A stretch of 64,000 bases of DNA from Paracoccaceae bacterium (GTDB lineage: Bacteria; Pseudomonadota; Alphaproteobacteria; Rhodobacterales; Rhodobacteraceae): the NCBI GenBank assembly GCA_027492585.1, contig JAPUEK010000033.1:1-64000 (forward strand), given 5' to 3'. This document shows, one piece after another, positions 43,290 through 52,849 of this stretch (position 1 is its first letter; each line of letters opens with the position of its first letter). The translations under genes and the position numbers were made by a program. Under the pieces are notes generated by a model. The model saw only the letters and a program-made list of their open reading frames with translations, did not search any database and had not been told where the DNA came from.

Positions 43290-44108
43290 CTATTTGGCCG
43301 CGAGACTGCGCGCCCAGGCGACCAGAACCACCCCGGCATAGGCGGTCGAAAGCGCCGACATCATCGCCCAAGGATAGCTGATCAGCACATAGGCGACCAC
43401 GACCCCGGCGACCATGACGAAAGCGGCCCGCTCGGTCGGGATGCGGATGCGCTTCAAGGAGGGCGTGGGGATGCGGCTGATCATCAGGAAGCCCACGACC
43501 AGCAGGTGCAGCGCGATCAGGATCTGCGGAAAGGGCAGGAATTGCGGAAAGAGAAAGCCGAAATAGAGCGGCATCAGCGCCAGCATGGCCCCCGCCGGCG
43601 ACGGCACGCCCTGAAACTTGCCGAGCCGGGCCAGTTCCTCCGCCCGCTCATTGCCGACATTGAACCGCGCGAGCCTGAGCACGCAGCAGACGACATAGAT
43701 GAGAACGGCGCCCCATCCCGCGCTCGACCCGCCCGGAAAGGCCCAGAAATACAGGATGAAGCCGGTCGCCACCCCGAAATTCAGGAAATCGGCGAGCGAA
43801 TCCAGTTCCGCCCCGATCGGGCTTTCGCTTTTCAGGAACCGCGCCAGCCGCCCGTCGAGCCCGTCCAGAACCGCCGCCAGCAGGATCAGCAGCACCGCCT
43901 CGATGAAGCGCCCCGCCGCCGCCGCCTTGATGGCGGCAAGCCCGGCACAAAGCGCGGCCGTGGTCATCAGATTGGGCAGAAGCTGCACCAGAGCCATGTC
44001 GCGGCGCGGCGGCACCATCCAGCGGGCGCGCCGCCCCCCCTGCCCCGGAGCCGTCTCGTCGCCCCGTCCTTCGGGCAGATCCTCCGGCAGGTCCGGCTCC
44101 CGGTCCAT
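43290..44108 (-). CDS. pssA: CDP-diacylglycerol--serine O-phosphatidyltransferase
   Basis: 272 residues, an inner-membrane CDP-alcohol phosphatidyltransferase making phosphatidylserine from CDP-diacylglycerol and serine. The signature DGLDGRLARFL through GAELDSLADF near residues 95-125 fits DGxxARx8GxxxDxxxD. Six to eight hydrophobic helices follow. The basic N-terminal tail precedes the first helix. Its start lies 3 bp after the psd stop, so the substrate-producing and consuming enzymes are co-expressed. Confidence 0.93.
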   Translation of the reverse strand: MDREPDLPEDLPEGRGDETAPGQGGRRARWMVPPRRDMALVQLLPNLMTTAALCAGLAAIKAAAAGRFIEAVLLILLAAVLDGLDGRLARFLKSESPIGAELDSLADFLNFGVATGFILYFWAFPGGSSAGWGAVLIYVVCCVLRLARFNVGNERAEELARLGKFQGVPSPAGAMLALMPLYFGFLFPQFLPFPQILIALHLLVVGFLMISRIPTPSLKRIRIPTERAAFVMVAGVVVAYVLISYPWAMMSALSTAYAGVVLVAWARSLAAK

Positions 44109-44111
44109 GGC

Positions 44112-44828
44112 TCAGACCTGCCGCGCCGTGACGGGGGTCGAGACGGGGGCCGTGACCGCGGCCACCCCGCCGCCAAGCCGTGCGATCACCGTCTCGCCGG
44201 CGATCATCGTCTGGCCGAGCGCCACCTGCGGCTCCACCCCTTCGGGCAGATAGACATCCAGCCGCGAGCCGAAGCGGATCAGCCCGAAGCGGTCGCCCGC
44301 CCGCAGGGTCTGGCCCTCCTTGGCAAAGCACAGGATGCGCCGCGCCACGAGCCCCGCGATCTGCACCACGGCGATCTTGCGCCCATCGGGCATCTGCACG
44401 GCCAGCGAATTGCGTTCGTTGTCGGTGGAGGCCTTGTCGAGCGAGGCATTGAAGAACTTGCCGGGGCGATAGGCGATGGCGGTGATCTGGCCATCGACCG
44501 GCAGGCGGTTCACATGGCAGTTGAAGACCGACATGAAGACCGAAACCCGCGTCAGCGCCAGCGGTCCCATGCCCAGTTCCTGCGGCGGGACGGCGGGTTC
44601 GATCAGCGAGACCACCCCGTCGGCGGGCGAAAGCACCAGCCCCTCGGTCAGCGGCACCGCGCGCACCGGGTCGCGGAAGAAGTAGTAGCACCAGATGGTC
44701 AGCCCGACCCCGATCCAGCCCAGAGGCTCCCAGATCAGGAACAGCACCAGCGTCGCCGCGGCAAAGATGCCGACAAAGCGCCAGCCCTCGGGGTGCATCG
44801 GTTTCAGGAAGGTTCCCAGCATCGTCAT
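44112..44828 (-). CDS. psd: phosphatidylserine decarboxylase proenzyme
   Basis: 238 residues from the ATG at 44828, which has GAGG 6 bp upstream; an ATG at 44840 is possible. It is the short, archaeal/alphaproteobacterial type. The pyruvoyl-forming Gly-Ser is in [13 protein letters not shown] near residue 200. [14 protein letters not shown] and [13 protein letters not shown] are also typical. It converts phosphatidylserine to phosphatidylethanolamine at the inner membrane. It is the first gene of the psd-pssA operon. Confidence 0.93.
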   Translation of the reverse strand: MTMLGTFLKPMHPEGWRFVGIFAAATLVLFLIWEPLGWIGVGLTIWCYYFFRDPVRAVPLTEGLVLSPADGVVSLIEPAVPPQELGMGPLALTRVSVFMSVFNCHVNRLPVDGQITAIAYRPGKFFNASLDKASTDNERNSLAVQMPDGRKIAVVQIAGLVARRILCFAKEGQTLRAGDRFGLIRFGSRLDVYLPEGVEPQVALGQTMIAGETVIARLGGGVAAVTAPVSTPVTARQV

Positions 44829-44927
44829 CGGCGACCTCATTCGTTTGGGGCGGGATAGCGCGCCCTGCCCGCGCGGGCAAACGAAAAGGCCGCGCCCCTG
44901 CCGGTTGAACGCACCGGCCGCAGGGGA

Positions 44928-45308
44928 TCAGCGTTCAAAACTGGCGTCCATGTCCCTGTGGAAGAAGAGCATGTCGCCTATATCGCCCGGAATCTGCCAA
45001 AAGCGGATGCGCTTGCCCCCGTCGCTGACGGTGATGCGCCAGCAGGTCCATTCGGTGGAGACGCCGAAGATCTCGCAATAGGTCCCCTTGTCCATCTTCC
45101 AGCGACCCGATTTGCTTTGCAGGAAGGAGGGGCCGCCGGTCCGGGTGGTGCCGTCCTTCCCCCATTCCTGCCACATGGCGGTATCGCGGGTCTCGCCCGG
45201 ATCGCCGTAGATGACGGAATGGCCGGCCAGCATCTCTTCCACCGGCTTGCCGGAGGCATTGCCGATACAGGCTGCAAGGAGGAGAGGCAGAAGCAGAAGC
45301 ACGCGCAT
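44928..45308 (-). CDS. putative lipoprotein, function unknown
   Basis: 126 residues. The N-terminus MRVLLLLPLLLAACIGNAS has a lipobox LAAC, so Cys14 would be lipidated after cleavage. The remainder contains many Trp and Cys residues (GTYCEIFGVSTEWTCWRITV), suggesting a disulfide-bonded periplasmic domain. No family is recognised. An imperfect CCCCTGC-rich hairpin follows before psd. Confidence 0.72.
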   Translation of the reverse strand: MRVLLLLPLLLAACIGNASGKPVEEMLAGHSVIYGDPGETRDTAMWQEWGKDGTTRTGGPSFLQSKSGRWKMDKGTYCEIFGVSTEWTCWRITVSDGGKRIRFWQIPGDIGDMLFFHRDMDASFER

Positions 45309-45559
45309 GGATCACCGGGGGGCTGCGGATGCCTTTTGATGCCTCAGGGCCAGAACGAAAGCAAATGACGAAAGCGGTCATCGCCGGGCGTGAGGAGCGG
45401 CGGACGGACGCAAGGCTCAGGGCATCGCCCTGGACGAAAACGGCAAATTCCACGGGATTTTCCGGGGAATCTCTGCTAGGGTTCCGCCATTCAGAAAATC
45501 TGTAGCCGTTTTCCGCCTTCAGTGCCGCTTTCCCCCCGATCATTCAAATGGAGGTCGCC

Positions 45560-46177
45560 TTGCGCCTGATTGCCGCTTTCGCCTTTTGCCTTCTTGTCCC
45601 CCAGATCACCGCCGTCCAGACCGCTTCCGCGCAGGACTGGGCCGGTCCCTATGCCGGCGGGCAGCTCAGTTGGGACAATTTCGCCGTGGAGGACCGCAAC
45701 TATGGCACCGGCCCGAAGACCATCAACGGCGCGGGATTCGGGGTCTTCGGCGGGTACAACTTCCAGTCCGGTCCCTGGGTCTACGGCCCGGAACTGCAAC
45801 TGACGAAACATTCGGCCGAGGGGGATGTGGATGAATACTTCCTCCCCGCCACGATCGAAAGCTCCGTCGGGCTGCGCGCGCGCGTCGGTTATGCGACCGG
45901 CAAGACCCTGCCCTATCTGGCCATCGGGGCGGCCAGCACCCGCTGGAAAGCCGATCACGAAGGCCTGGGCAATCCTGCCGACTTCGGCCATGCGACGGCC
46001 AGGGGGATTTCGGTCGCTCTCGGCGTCGATGTGGCGATGCAGGCGAATTCCTTCCTGCGGATCGAGGTTGAAACGACCCGCTACAACGACAGCGACATCC
46101 TGTTCCATGAGGTCGATCCCCATGGCTACGGGCTGAACAACACCCGGATTTCGGTGGGTTACGCGATCCGCTTCTGA
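45560..46177 (+). CDS. outer-membrane beta-barrel protein
   Basis: 205 residues from a TTG at 45560, chosen because GGAGG lies 5 bp upstream inside the nominal ATG frame start at 45548, and because it gives a normal signal peptide (LRLIAAFAFCLLVPQITA, cleavage after ASA). The mature protein has alternating strands ending in aromatic residues (WAGPYAGGQLSWDNF, GVFGGYNFQSGPWVYGP) and finishes ISVGYAIRF, with the C-terminal Phe needed for BAM recognition. It is of the OmpA/OmpW-like small barrel type. Function unknown. Confidence 0.82.
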   Translation: MRLIAAFAFCLLVPQITAVQTASAQDWAGPYAGGQLSWDNFAVEDRNYGTGPKTINGAGFGVFGGYNFQSGPWVYGPELQLTKHSAEGDVDEYFLPATIESSVGLRARVGYATGKTLPYLAIGAASTRWKADHEGLGNPADFGHATARGISVALGVDVAMQANSFLRIEVETTRYNDSDILFHEVDPHGYGLNNTRISVGYAIRF

Positions 46178-46181
46178 ACGG

Positions 46182-46216
46182 AAAAGGCCAGCGGCATCAC
46201 ACCGCCGGCCTTTCCT
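46182..46216. terminator. bidirectional terminator between the barrel gene and rpoH
   Basis: AAAAGGCC and GGCCTTT arms enclose an inner GCGG/CCGC stem. The element lies between convergent genes and gives a T-rich tail on both strands. Confidence 0.75.
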
Positions 46217-46239
46217 TGCCCACCTGTCGTCCGGCCCGT

Positions 46240-47136
46240 TCAGGCCGGAACGACCATGCCTTTGCCCCGCGCCAGATCGCGCATCCGTGCCTGGAGCTTT
46301 TCAAAAGCCCGCACCTCGATCTGGCGGATACGCTCGCGGCTGACGCCATAGCTTTCCGACAGCTCTTCCAGCGTCACCGGCGTTTCGGCCAGACGGCGCT
46401 TCATCAGCACGTCGCGCTCCCGCTCGTTCAGTACCGACATCGCGTCCTTCAGCAGGGCGTAGCGGATCTCGAATTCGTCCTTTTCCTCATAGGCGCCGGC
46501 CTGATCGCTGTCTTCGTCCTCAAGCCAGTCCTGCCATTGCGAAGACCCCTCGCCATCCGAACCGACGGTGGCATTGAGCGAGGCATCCGCGCCGGAGAGA
46601 CGGCGGTTCATGTCGATCACTTCGGATTCCGAAACGCTCAGATCCTTGGCGATCTGGGCAACGTTCTCGGGCCGCAGATCGCCCTCCTCCAGAGCGCCCA
46701 GCTTCGCCTTGGCCTTCCGCAGGTTGAAGAACAGCTTCTTCTGCGCCGAGGTGGTGCCAAGCTTCACAAGGCTCCACGAGCGCAGGATATATTCCTGGAT
46801 CGAGGCGCGGATCCACCACATCGCATAGGTCGCCAGACGGAAGCCCCGCTCGGGGTCGAAGCGTTTGACCGCCTGCATCAGCCCGACATTTGCCTCGGAA
46901 ATCACCTCGGCCTGCGGCAGGCCGTAGCCGCGATAGCCCATGGCGATCTTGGCGGCCAGACGCAGGTGGCTCGTCACCAGCTTGTGCGCGGCGCCGGATT
47001 CCTGACGATCCACCCAGGCTTTGGCCAGCATGTATTCTTCTTCCGGTTCCAAGAGCGGGAACTTCCGGATTTCCTGCATATAGCGGTTCAGCCCCTGTTC
47101 CGGGCTCGGCGCCGGCAGATTGGTATAGGTGCTCAT
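46240..47136 (-). CDS. rpoH: RNA polymerase heat-shock sigma factor RpoH
   Basis: 298 residues. Region 2 is HLRLAAKIAMGYRGYGLPQAE and GFRLATYAMWWIRASIQEYI (residues 55-125). The RpoH box QKKLFFNLRKAK near residue 132 is diagnostic, and region 4.2 ends SYGVSRERIRQIEVRAFEKL. It directs transcription of chaperone and protease genes. An acidic insert after region 3 (EDEDSDQAGAYEEKDEFE) is common in alphaproteobacteria. The AT-rich 166-bp upstream gap probably holds its promoter, but no single site is convincing. Confidence 0.95.
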   Translation of the reverse strand: MSTYTNLPAPSPEQGLNRYMQEIRKFPLLEPEEEYMLAKAWVDRQESGAAHKLVTSHLRLAAKIAMGYRGYGLPQAEVISEANVGLMQAVKRFDPERGFRLATYAMWWIRASIQEYILRSWSLVKLGTTSAQKKLFFNLRKAKAKLGALEEGDLRPENVAQIAKDLSVSESEVIDMNRRLSGADASLNATVGSDGEGSSQWQDWLEDEDSDQAGAYEEKDEFEIRYALLKDAMSVLNERERDVLMKRRLAETPVTLEELSESYGVSRERIRQIEVRAFEKLQARMRDLARGKGMVVPA

Positions 47137-47302
47137 TCATCGCCCCCCATTATGATCCGGGTCTGACATCAGCCCCCGGAGAACCTTTTCATGTAAGATG
47201 CCCGCACCGCCGTTCAAGATGGCGCTAACATCCAGAGTTTAACGAAAGATGGGGATTGTTCCGTCGGTTGAAAAGTTTTCATGTCAAAGGCTCACGAAAC
47301 TG

Positions 47303-48361
47303 TCAGCTCCCGCGCAGCGCGGCCAGAAGCGTCTGCATATCCTGCGGCAGCGGCGAGGCGAATTCCAGATGCTCCCCCGTCACCGGATGCGCGAAGCCGA
47401 GCGTCGCGGCATGGAGCGCCTGCCGCGGGAAGGCATTGCCCAGATCCGCCGCCGCCTCGCCGAAGAGCTTGGGCGACAGCTTCCTCTTGCCGCCATAGGT
47501 CTGGTCCCCGAGAAGCCCGTGGCCGGCATGGGCCATATGCACGCGGATCTGATGGGTGCGCCCGGTCTCCAGCCAACATTCCACGAGCGCCGCCGCCCCG
47601 TGGAAGCTGTCCAGAACCCGCGCCCGCGTGACGGCATGGCGCCCCTGCCCGTCCCAGACCACCGCCTGCCGCTGGCGGTCGGTCTTGTGGCGGGCAAGGC
47701 CGGTGGCGATCCGCAGGATGCCGCCGGTCTCGAAACCCACCCCCCTGGTGCCGCGCAGGCGCGGGTCATGGGCGGACGGCACGCCATGGACCACCGCGAG
47801 GTAATGCCGGTTGACGCTGTGCGCCTCGAATTGCGCGGCAAGGCCGTGATGGGCGCGGTCGGATTTCGCCACGACCAGAAGGCCCGTGGTGTCCTTGTCG
47901 ATGCGGTGGACGATGCCCGGCCGCCGTTCCCCTCCGATCCCGGACAGCGTATCGCCGCAATGGGCCAGAAGCGCATTGACCAAAGTGCCGGAGGGCGAGC
48001 CGGGCGCGGGATGCACCACCATCCCCGCCGGCTTGTCGATGACGATGAGATCGCCATCCTCCCAGACCACGTTCAGCGGGATCGCCTCGGCCAGCGTTTC
48101 CACCGGAGCCGCCGGGGCGAGGCGCAGATCGAAGCTCTCGCCCTCCGCCACCTTGGTCTTCGGGTCCGTCACCACCACGCCGCCGCGCGACACATCGCCT
48201 TCCGCGATCATCTTCATCAGACGGGAGCGCGAGAGGGCCGCTTCCTCTGGCACGAAGGCGGCGAGCGCCTTATCAAGGCGCGGGGGGCAGTCTTCGCCAA
48301 GGATCACCGTCAGGATATCCCCGGCGAGGCCCTCCGGCCCGGTGGAAAAGGACGACGCCAT
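47303..48361 (-). CDS. rluD: 23S rRNA pseudouridine synthase, RluA/RluD family
   Basis: 352 residues from the ATG at 48361; the frame remains open far upstream through antisense DNA, which is not coding. The N-terminal S4 domain (RLDKALAAFVPEEAALSRSR) precedes the catalytic core, with the Asp in PGIVHRIDKDTTGLLVVAK near residue 160. ECWLETGRTHQIRVHMAH follows. It isomerises uridines in helix 69 if it is RluD. Its ATG overlaps the divergent ATG of the next gene by two bases. Confidence 0.92.
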   Translation of the reverse strand: MASSFSTGPEGLAGDILTVILGEDCPPRLDKALAAFVPEEAALSRSRLMKMIAEGDVSRGGVVVTDPKTKVAEGESFDLRLAPAAPVETLAEAIPLNVVWEDGDLIVIDKPAGMVVHPAPGSPSGTLVNALLAHCGDTLSGIGGERRPGIVHRIDKDTTGLLVVAKSDRAHHGLAAQFEAHSVNRHYLAVVHGVPSAHDPRLRGTRGVGFETGGILRIATGLARHKTDRQRQAVVWDGQGRHAVTRARVLDSFHGAAALVECWLETGRTHQIRVHMAHAGHGLLGDQTYGGKRKLSPKLFGEAAADLGNAFPRQALHAATLGFAHPVTGEHLEFASPLPQDMQTLLAALRGS

Positions 48362-48662
48362 GACTGACACTCCCGCAGAGCAGGGCCTGCCGCCCGCGCT
48401 CCGCTTTCTGAAAGGGCTGGTGATCGTGCTGATGATCACCATGATCGCCGGTGTCATAACGATCACCGCCGTCCTTGTCACCCGGATGCCGGATGCCAAT
48501 GCCGCCCCGACCCTGCCGGAGCGGATCACCCTGCCCGACGGCAAGGAGGCGGAGGCGGTGACCATCGGCAAGGGCTGGGTCGGGGTGGTGACCCGCGATG
48601 GCCATTTCCTGATCTTCGGCGCCGATGGGGCGCTGCGGCAGGATGTGGAGATTGCGCCGTAA
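48360..48662 (+). CDS. DUF6476-like small membrane protein
   Basis: 100 residues, with one transmembrane helix at about residues 20-42 (GLVIVLMITMIAGVITITAV) and a C-terminal soluble part with RITLPDGKEAEAVTIGKGWV. It resembles an uncharacterised Rhodobacteraceae family. The start codon lies on the same CATG as the rluD start on the other strand, so each ribosome site is inside the other gene. A terminator follows 22 bp after the stop. Confidence 0.8.
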   Translation: MTDTPAEQGLPPALRFLKGLVIVLMITMIAGVITITAVLVTRMPDANAAPTLPERITLPDGKEAEAVTIGKGWVGVVTRDGHFLIFGADGALRQDVEIAP

Positions 48663-48683
48663 GCGCCGCGCCCCTTGCAGGCG

Positions 48684-48708
48684 CCGGAGGGGTTTTGCAC
48701 CCCTCCGG
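48684..48708 (+). terminator. hairpin after the DUF6476-like gene
   Basis: The 9-bp perfect stem CCGGAGGGG/CCCCTCCGG has a TTTTGCA loop. Just downstream, CAGGATATTTATG resembles one arm of the CAAATATCC repeat family. A further CCCTCCCCC/GGGGGAGGG hairpin lies at about 48789-48814, before the SDR stop. Confidence 0.7.
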
Positions 48709-48825
48709 ACCTCCCCGCAGGATATTTATGCACAGGGGATGGGGGAAGAAGGGCGCAAAGGGCGCGGCGGCGCTCAGCCGGTAGGCGGTTCCCTCCCCCT
48801 CCTGGGGGAGGGAGGGGACCGCCCC

Positions 48826-49590
48826 TCAGATCGCGGTAAAGGCGTTGTCCACGAAGAGATGGGTACCGTTGACGAAGCTGGATGCGTCGGAGGCGAGGAA
48901 AAGCGCCGCCTCCGCCACTTCTTCCGGTTTGCCGATCCGCCCCTGTGCCGCCGCGATCGCCGCCTCCGAGACATCGACGCCAAGCGCCTGAAGATCGCGC
49001 ACCTCGCGCAGCCCGTGCGGGGTCTCGATGAAACCGGGGCAGACCGCATTGCAGCGGATGTTGCGGTCGCGGAACTCCACCGCGATGGCGCGGGCGAACA
49101 TGTGGACCGCGCCTTTCGTCGTGTCGTAAAGCACCTCCATCGGCGTCCCCGCCACGGCGGAGATGGAGGAGGTGCAGACGATGGAGCCCCCTCCCCCCGC
49201 GATCATGCCCGGCAGGACGGCGCGGGTCATCAGATACATCGACTTGACGTTGACGGCATGGAGCCAGTCCCATTCCTCTTCGGTGGTGTCGAGGAAGGGT
49301 TTGATGACGATGGTGCCGGCATGGTTGAAAAGCACATTGGCCGCCCCCTGCGCCGCCGCCGCTTTCGTCACCGCCGCCTCCACCTGATCGGCCTTCGAGA
49401 CATCGGCCCGAAGCGCGATCGCGGTGCCGCCCGCCGTGGCGATCAGGTGGGCGCGCTCCTCCGCCGCGGTGAGGTTGAGGTCGATGATCGCAACCCGCGC
49501 CCCCTCCGCCGCAAAGAGGCTGGACGCCGCCCCGCCCATGCCCGTCGCCCCCCCGGAAATGATCGCCGTCTTGCCGTCCAGACGTCCCAT
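48826..49590 (-). CDS. short-chain dehydrogenase/reductase
   Basis: 254 residues from the ATG at 49590, which has AGGGGG upstream; a 130-residue 5' open extension is Arg/Pro-rich and rejected. The classical SDR pattern is seen: GGATGMGG cofactor loop near residue 13, RADVSKADQ, NHAG near residue 89, Ser in CTSSISAVAGTPMEV and YDTTK at the Tyr/Lys site, then NAVCPGFIETPHG. This is an NAD(P)-dependent alcohol dehydrogenase or ketoreductase of unknown substrate. Confidence 0.92.
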   Translation of the reverse strand: MGRLDGKTAIISGGATGMGGAASSLFAAEGARVAIIDLNLTAAEERAHLIATAGGTAIALRADVSKADQVEAAVTKAAAAQGAANVLFNHAGTIVIKPFLDTTEEEWDWLHAVNVKSMYLMTRAVLPGMIAGGGGSIVCTSSISAVAGTPMEVLYDTTKGAVHMFARAIAVEFRDRNIRCNAVCPGFIETPHGLREVRDLQALGVDVSEAAIAAAQGRIGKPEEVAEAALFLASDASSFVNGTHLFVDNAFTAI

Positions 49591-50332
49591 GACAGCCCCC
49601 TCTGTTGCCCGCGAGGATGAAACACCCGCAAGGCGCGCTTGGCAAGCGGGCCTCGGCCGGACGCCGCCCGAGGCGACGGCGCCTTGTGGGGCGCGGGGTC
49701 CGCAGGGGGACGGTGACAGTCCAGCCCCGCGCGTGGAAGCGGCGGACAGGTTCCGGCCCCGCCGCTTGCTCCGCTTTCCTGGCCCGGCCCCGAAACGCAT
49801 GGTCGCCGGGCTGGCATCGGCAGGGCGCGCGGACAGTGGTGCGAGGGACGGAAACTGACGGATGGCGGTACGGCATGGCAACCGCAGAAAGCCTTTGAAC
49901 ATGGTCATTCGCCCAGACCGCAACGCGACTGGTGTACCGGCACTTCGGAGGAAGCTTGTCCGGATCGCCGCAATCCTCAACCCGAGCCCATCGTGGCGCA
50001 GGCTGGTCCATGGAAAGCAAAGCGGGGGGCAGAAAACTCCGGGATAAAGAATGCAGCACAGGATTCAACAGGCTGCCCCGGAAGCCAGAGGTAGCCATTC
50101 ATTCGAAAGACAGCGGGGCCAATATTGCGCTCATTCCGCAAACGAAGCCGCAATTGACGCCCCGGACGATAAAAGCAGGCGTTCCGTCAGCATTGAGCGC
50201 CATTCTGATTTCTCGGGGTTTTACCGGAGATCAGGCCGAGTTGGCGTTTTCCCGAGACAAGAGGAGTTTTCCGCGCAACAAACGGCAACAGACAGGCCCT
50301 GAGTTTTATGGTCACCGGAGTGCCGACGATTG
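49591..50332. other. 742-bp intergenic region upstream of cas3
   Basis: No gene is supported. The first 250 bases are GC-rich like the chromosome. From about 49910 the GC content drops and open frames are short and without recognisable motifs. This half probably carries the cas3 promoter and perhaps remnants of DNA acquired with the CRISPR locus. Confidence 0.45.
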
Positions 50333-52849
50333 ATGCAAGCGGAATGGGAAGGTCCGATCTGGGGAATTGCCTGGGGCAAGTTCAGCCCCGTGTTGGGCCA
50401 TCATCATCTTGGGCATCATTGCGCCGATGTCGCAGCGGTCTTCCAACTGCTTCTGTCGCGCCACCCCTATCGCTTGAAGGCCGAGGCGGCACTTGGACGT
50501 GTCTTGACCCCGACCGAGATCGGCTGCCTCACCGCACTGGCCTTCCTGCATGACATCGGCAAACTCGCTCCGGGCTTTCAGGCCAGGATCTGGCCCCGCA
50601 AGGGGCGCCTGTCAGACATCGGCCATCTCGACGCCGGCTGGCTCTGGGCGGAAGCACCAGCCGGAGAGGCTTCGGGGGCAAACTGGCACGAAGTCCTTCT
50701 CCCCTGGCCCGAACTGGAGCAGTGGTTTTCGCTGATATTGTCGCACCACGGGCGACCGACGAAGCATCCGGGGTCGGGGCTGGTTGCCGGCGCCTTTGCA
50801 AAGGTTGCAGGCTACGACTGGCAAGACGAGCATCGCCAGATCGGGGCGGTTTTCACGGCGTGGTTTCGCGGGCTGGACGCGGCCAGACCGCCCCCGGCAA
50901 AGCCGGCCTTTGTGCATTTCATCTGTGGTCTGTTGACCCTTGCGGACTGGATCGCATCGGATATCCGCGCCTTCCCCTATGAGCCCCGCCTGCGCGATGA
51001 TTACTGGCAGACCGCGCTGCGGCGCGCGGAGAGATGCATCGCCGGGATCGGGCTGGCGGCGGACAGCCTGTCGCTTTCGGGACCGCCGGACTGGGCGCTG
51101 ATTTCGGATCATCCCTCGCCCCGACCCGCGCAGCAGGCGATAGGCAGGTTGACGACAAGCACACGGCTGGTCCTTCTGGAGGCCGAAACGGGATCGGGCA
51201 AGACCGAGGCCGCGCTCTGGCGCTTTGCCGCGCTTCTGGCCACGGGAGAGGTCGAGGCGCTTTACTTCGCCGTACCGACCAGAGCGGCGGCGAGGCAGTT
51301 GCAGGGCCGGATCAACAAGGCGCTGGCAGGAATGTTCGCCCCCGTACCCGAGGCGCTGCTGGCGATCCCCGGACAGGCGGTGGCGGGCGCGGCAAAGGGG
51401 CGGCGCCTGCCGGATTTCTCGGTCCTGTGGGACGATGGCCAAACGCCCCCAAGCCGATGGGCTGCCGAACATTCCGCCCGCTATCTTGCGGCGCCGATCG
51501 CCATCGGCACGGTGGATCAGGTCGCGCTTGGCGGGCTTCAGGTGAAATACGCCCATCTGCGCGGCACCGCCCTGTCGCGCGCACTGCTGGTCATCGACGA
51601 GGTTCATGCCTCCGACCCCTACATGACCGAGGTGCAGCGCCGGATGGTGCAGGATCATCTGGCGCTGGGCGGGCATGTGCTGCTGATGTCCGCGACCCTG
51701 GGCGCGGCGGCGCGCTGCCGCTGGTTCGGGACGGAACTCGCCGCACAGCCCGAGGAAGCGGCCCGCCCCTATCCGGCCGTCTGGACAGCGGCCGGCATAG
51801 AGCCGGTCGGGCGTGAGGAGAGTGCGGACAAGGCCGTGGAGATGAGCGCGCATTCGGGATGGACCGGGGCGGATGCCGCCGGTTTCGCCCTTGCCGCCGC
51901 GCGGAAGGGCGCACGGGTGCTGGTGATCCGCAACACGGTGCAGCGGGCGCAGGAAACCTTCGCCGCCGTGCAGGCCGAAGCGCCGGAACTGCTGTTGCAG
52001 GTCCGGGACATTCCGACGCTTCACCACAGTCGCTTTGCGGCCGAGGACCGGGCCTTGCTGGATGCCGCAGTGGAGGAGGCTCTTGGCGCCAAAGGCCCGC
52101 AGGGTGGCCGGATCGTCATCGGGTCGCAGACGCTCGAACAGTCGCTCGACATCGACGCCGATCTGCTGATCACCGATCTTTGCCCGATGGATGTGCTGTT
52201 GCAGCGGATCGGGCGCCTGCACCGTCACAAGCGGACGCGGCCCGCAGGGTTCGAAACGCCGCGGGCCGTCGTGCTCTGCCCGCCGGGCGGCCTCGATCCG
52301 CTGGTGCAGCGGGCTGACAACGGCCTCGGCGCCTATGCTGGGGGTCCGAGCCTTTCGGGCGTCTATGTCGATGTGCCGGGTCTTGCCGCGACGCTGGATC
52401 AGATCACGGAACAGACGGTATGGCGCATCCCCGGGATGAACCGCGCGCTGGTGGAAGCGGCGACCCATCCCGAGGCTCTGGCACGGATCGCAGAGGCTCG
52501 CGGCTGGCAGGCCTACCACCAGCGCCTGCGCGGCAAGACCCTGGCCGAGATGGGCGCGGCGGATCTTGTGATCCTTGATCGCAGCGCGCCGCTGCAACCC
52601 TTCCCCCAGGATGAGCAGATCCGCACCCGTCTGGGTGAGGATGGCGTGGTGCTGCCCCTGCCTGATGGCACCCCCGGCGCCTTCGGTTTGCCGGTGTGCC
52701 GACTGACCTTGCCCGCGCATTGGTCCAAGGGGCTGACCGGCGAGGAGCCGGTGGTGGTCCTGTCCACCGCGCCGCTGCGGATCGGGGTCGGGGACAGGGC
52801 GTTCGGCTATGGCGCAGAGGGGCTGACGGTTTTCAAAGGGGAGCTTTGA
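50333..52849 (+). CDS. cas3: CRISPR-associated helicase/nuclease Cas3 (type I-E)
   Basis: 838 residues from the ATG at 50333 (an adjacent TTG at 50330 is possible). The N-terminal HD nuclease has GHHHLGHHCADVA near residue 23 and FLHDIGKLAPGFQ near residue 72. The SF2 helicase follows with Walker A ETGSGKTEAALW near residue 287, DEVH in VIDEVHASDPYM near 420, MSATLGAAAR and the late QTLEQSLDIDADLLITD. Cas3 is recruited by target-bound Cascade to nick and degrade DNA. All nuclease and helicase motifs look intact. Confidence 0.95.
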   Translation: MQAEWEGPIWGIAWGKFSPVLGHHHLGHHCADVAAVFQLLLSRHPYRLKAEAALGRVLTPTEIGCLTALAFLHDIGKLAPGFQARIWPRKGRLSDIGHLDAGWLWAEAPAGEASGANWHEVLLPWPELEQWFSLILSHHGRPTKHPGSGLVAGAFAKVAGYDWQDEHRQIGAVFTAWFRGLDAARPPPAKPAFVHFICGLLTLADWIASDIRAFPYEPRLRDDYWQTALRRAERCIAGIGLAADSLSLSGPPDWALISDHPSPRPAQQAIGRLTTSTRLVLLEAETGSGKTEAALWRFAALLATGEVEALYFAVPTRAAARQLQGRINKALAGMFAPVPEALLAIPGQAVAGAAKGRRLPDFSVLWDDGQTPPSRWAAEHSARYLAAPIAIGTVDQVALGGLQVKYAHLRGTALSRALLVIDEVHASDPYMTEVQRRMVQDHLALGGHVLLMSATLGAAARCRWFGTELAAQPEEAARPYPAVWTAAGIEPVGREESADKAVEMSAHSGWTGADAAGFALAAARKGARVLVIRNTVQRAQETFAAVQAEAPELLLQVRDIPTLHHSRFAAEDRALLDAAVEEALGAKGPQGGRIVIGSQTLEQSLDIDADLLITDLCPMDVLLQRIGRLHRHKRTRPAGFETPRAVVLCPPGGLDPLVQRADNGLGAYAGGPSLSGVYVDVPGLAATLDQITEQTVWRIPGMNRALVEAATHPEALARIAEARGWQAYHQRLRGKTLAEMGAADLVILDRSAPLQPFPQDEQIRTRLGEDGVVLPLPDGTPGAFGLPVCRLTLPAHWSKGLTGEEPVVVLSTAPLRIGVGDRAFGYGAEGLTVFKGEL

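Noticed and set aside
47137-47302. A specific RpoH- or sigma-70-type promoter for rpoH
   Set aside because: Several TTGA-like hexamers exist (for example TTGACA and TTGAAC), but none pairs with a good -10 at normal spacing.
47303-50098. A 931-codon open frame ending in rluD
   Set aside because: The segment upstream of 48361 lies antisense or out of frame to the DUF6476-like and SDR genes and has shadow composition.
49932-50333. 133-codon plus-strand frame before cas3
   Set aside because: No ribosome site, no recognisable motif and unusual composition; probably non-coding.
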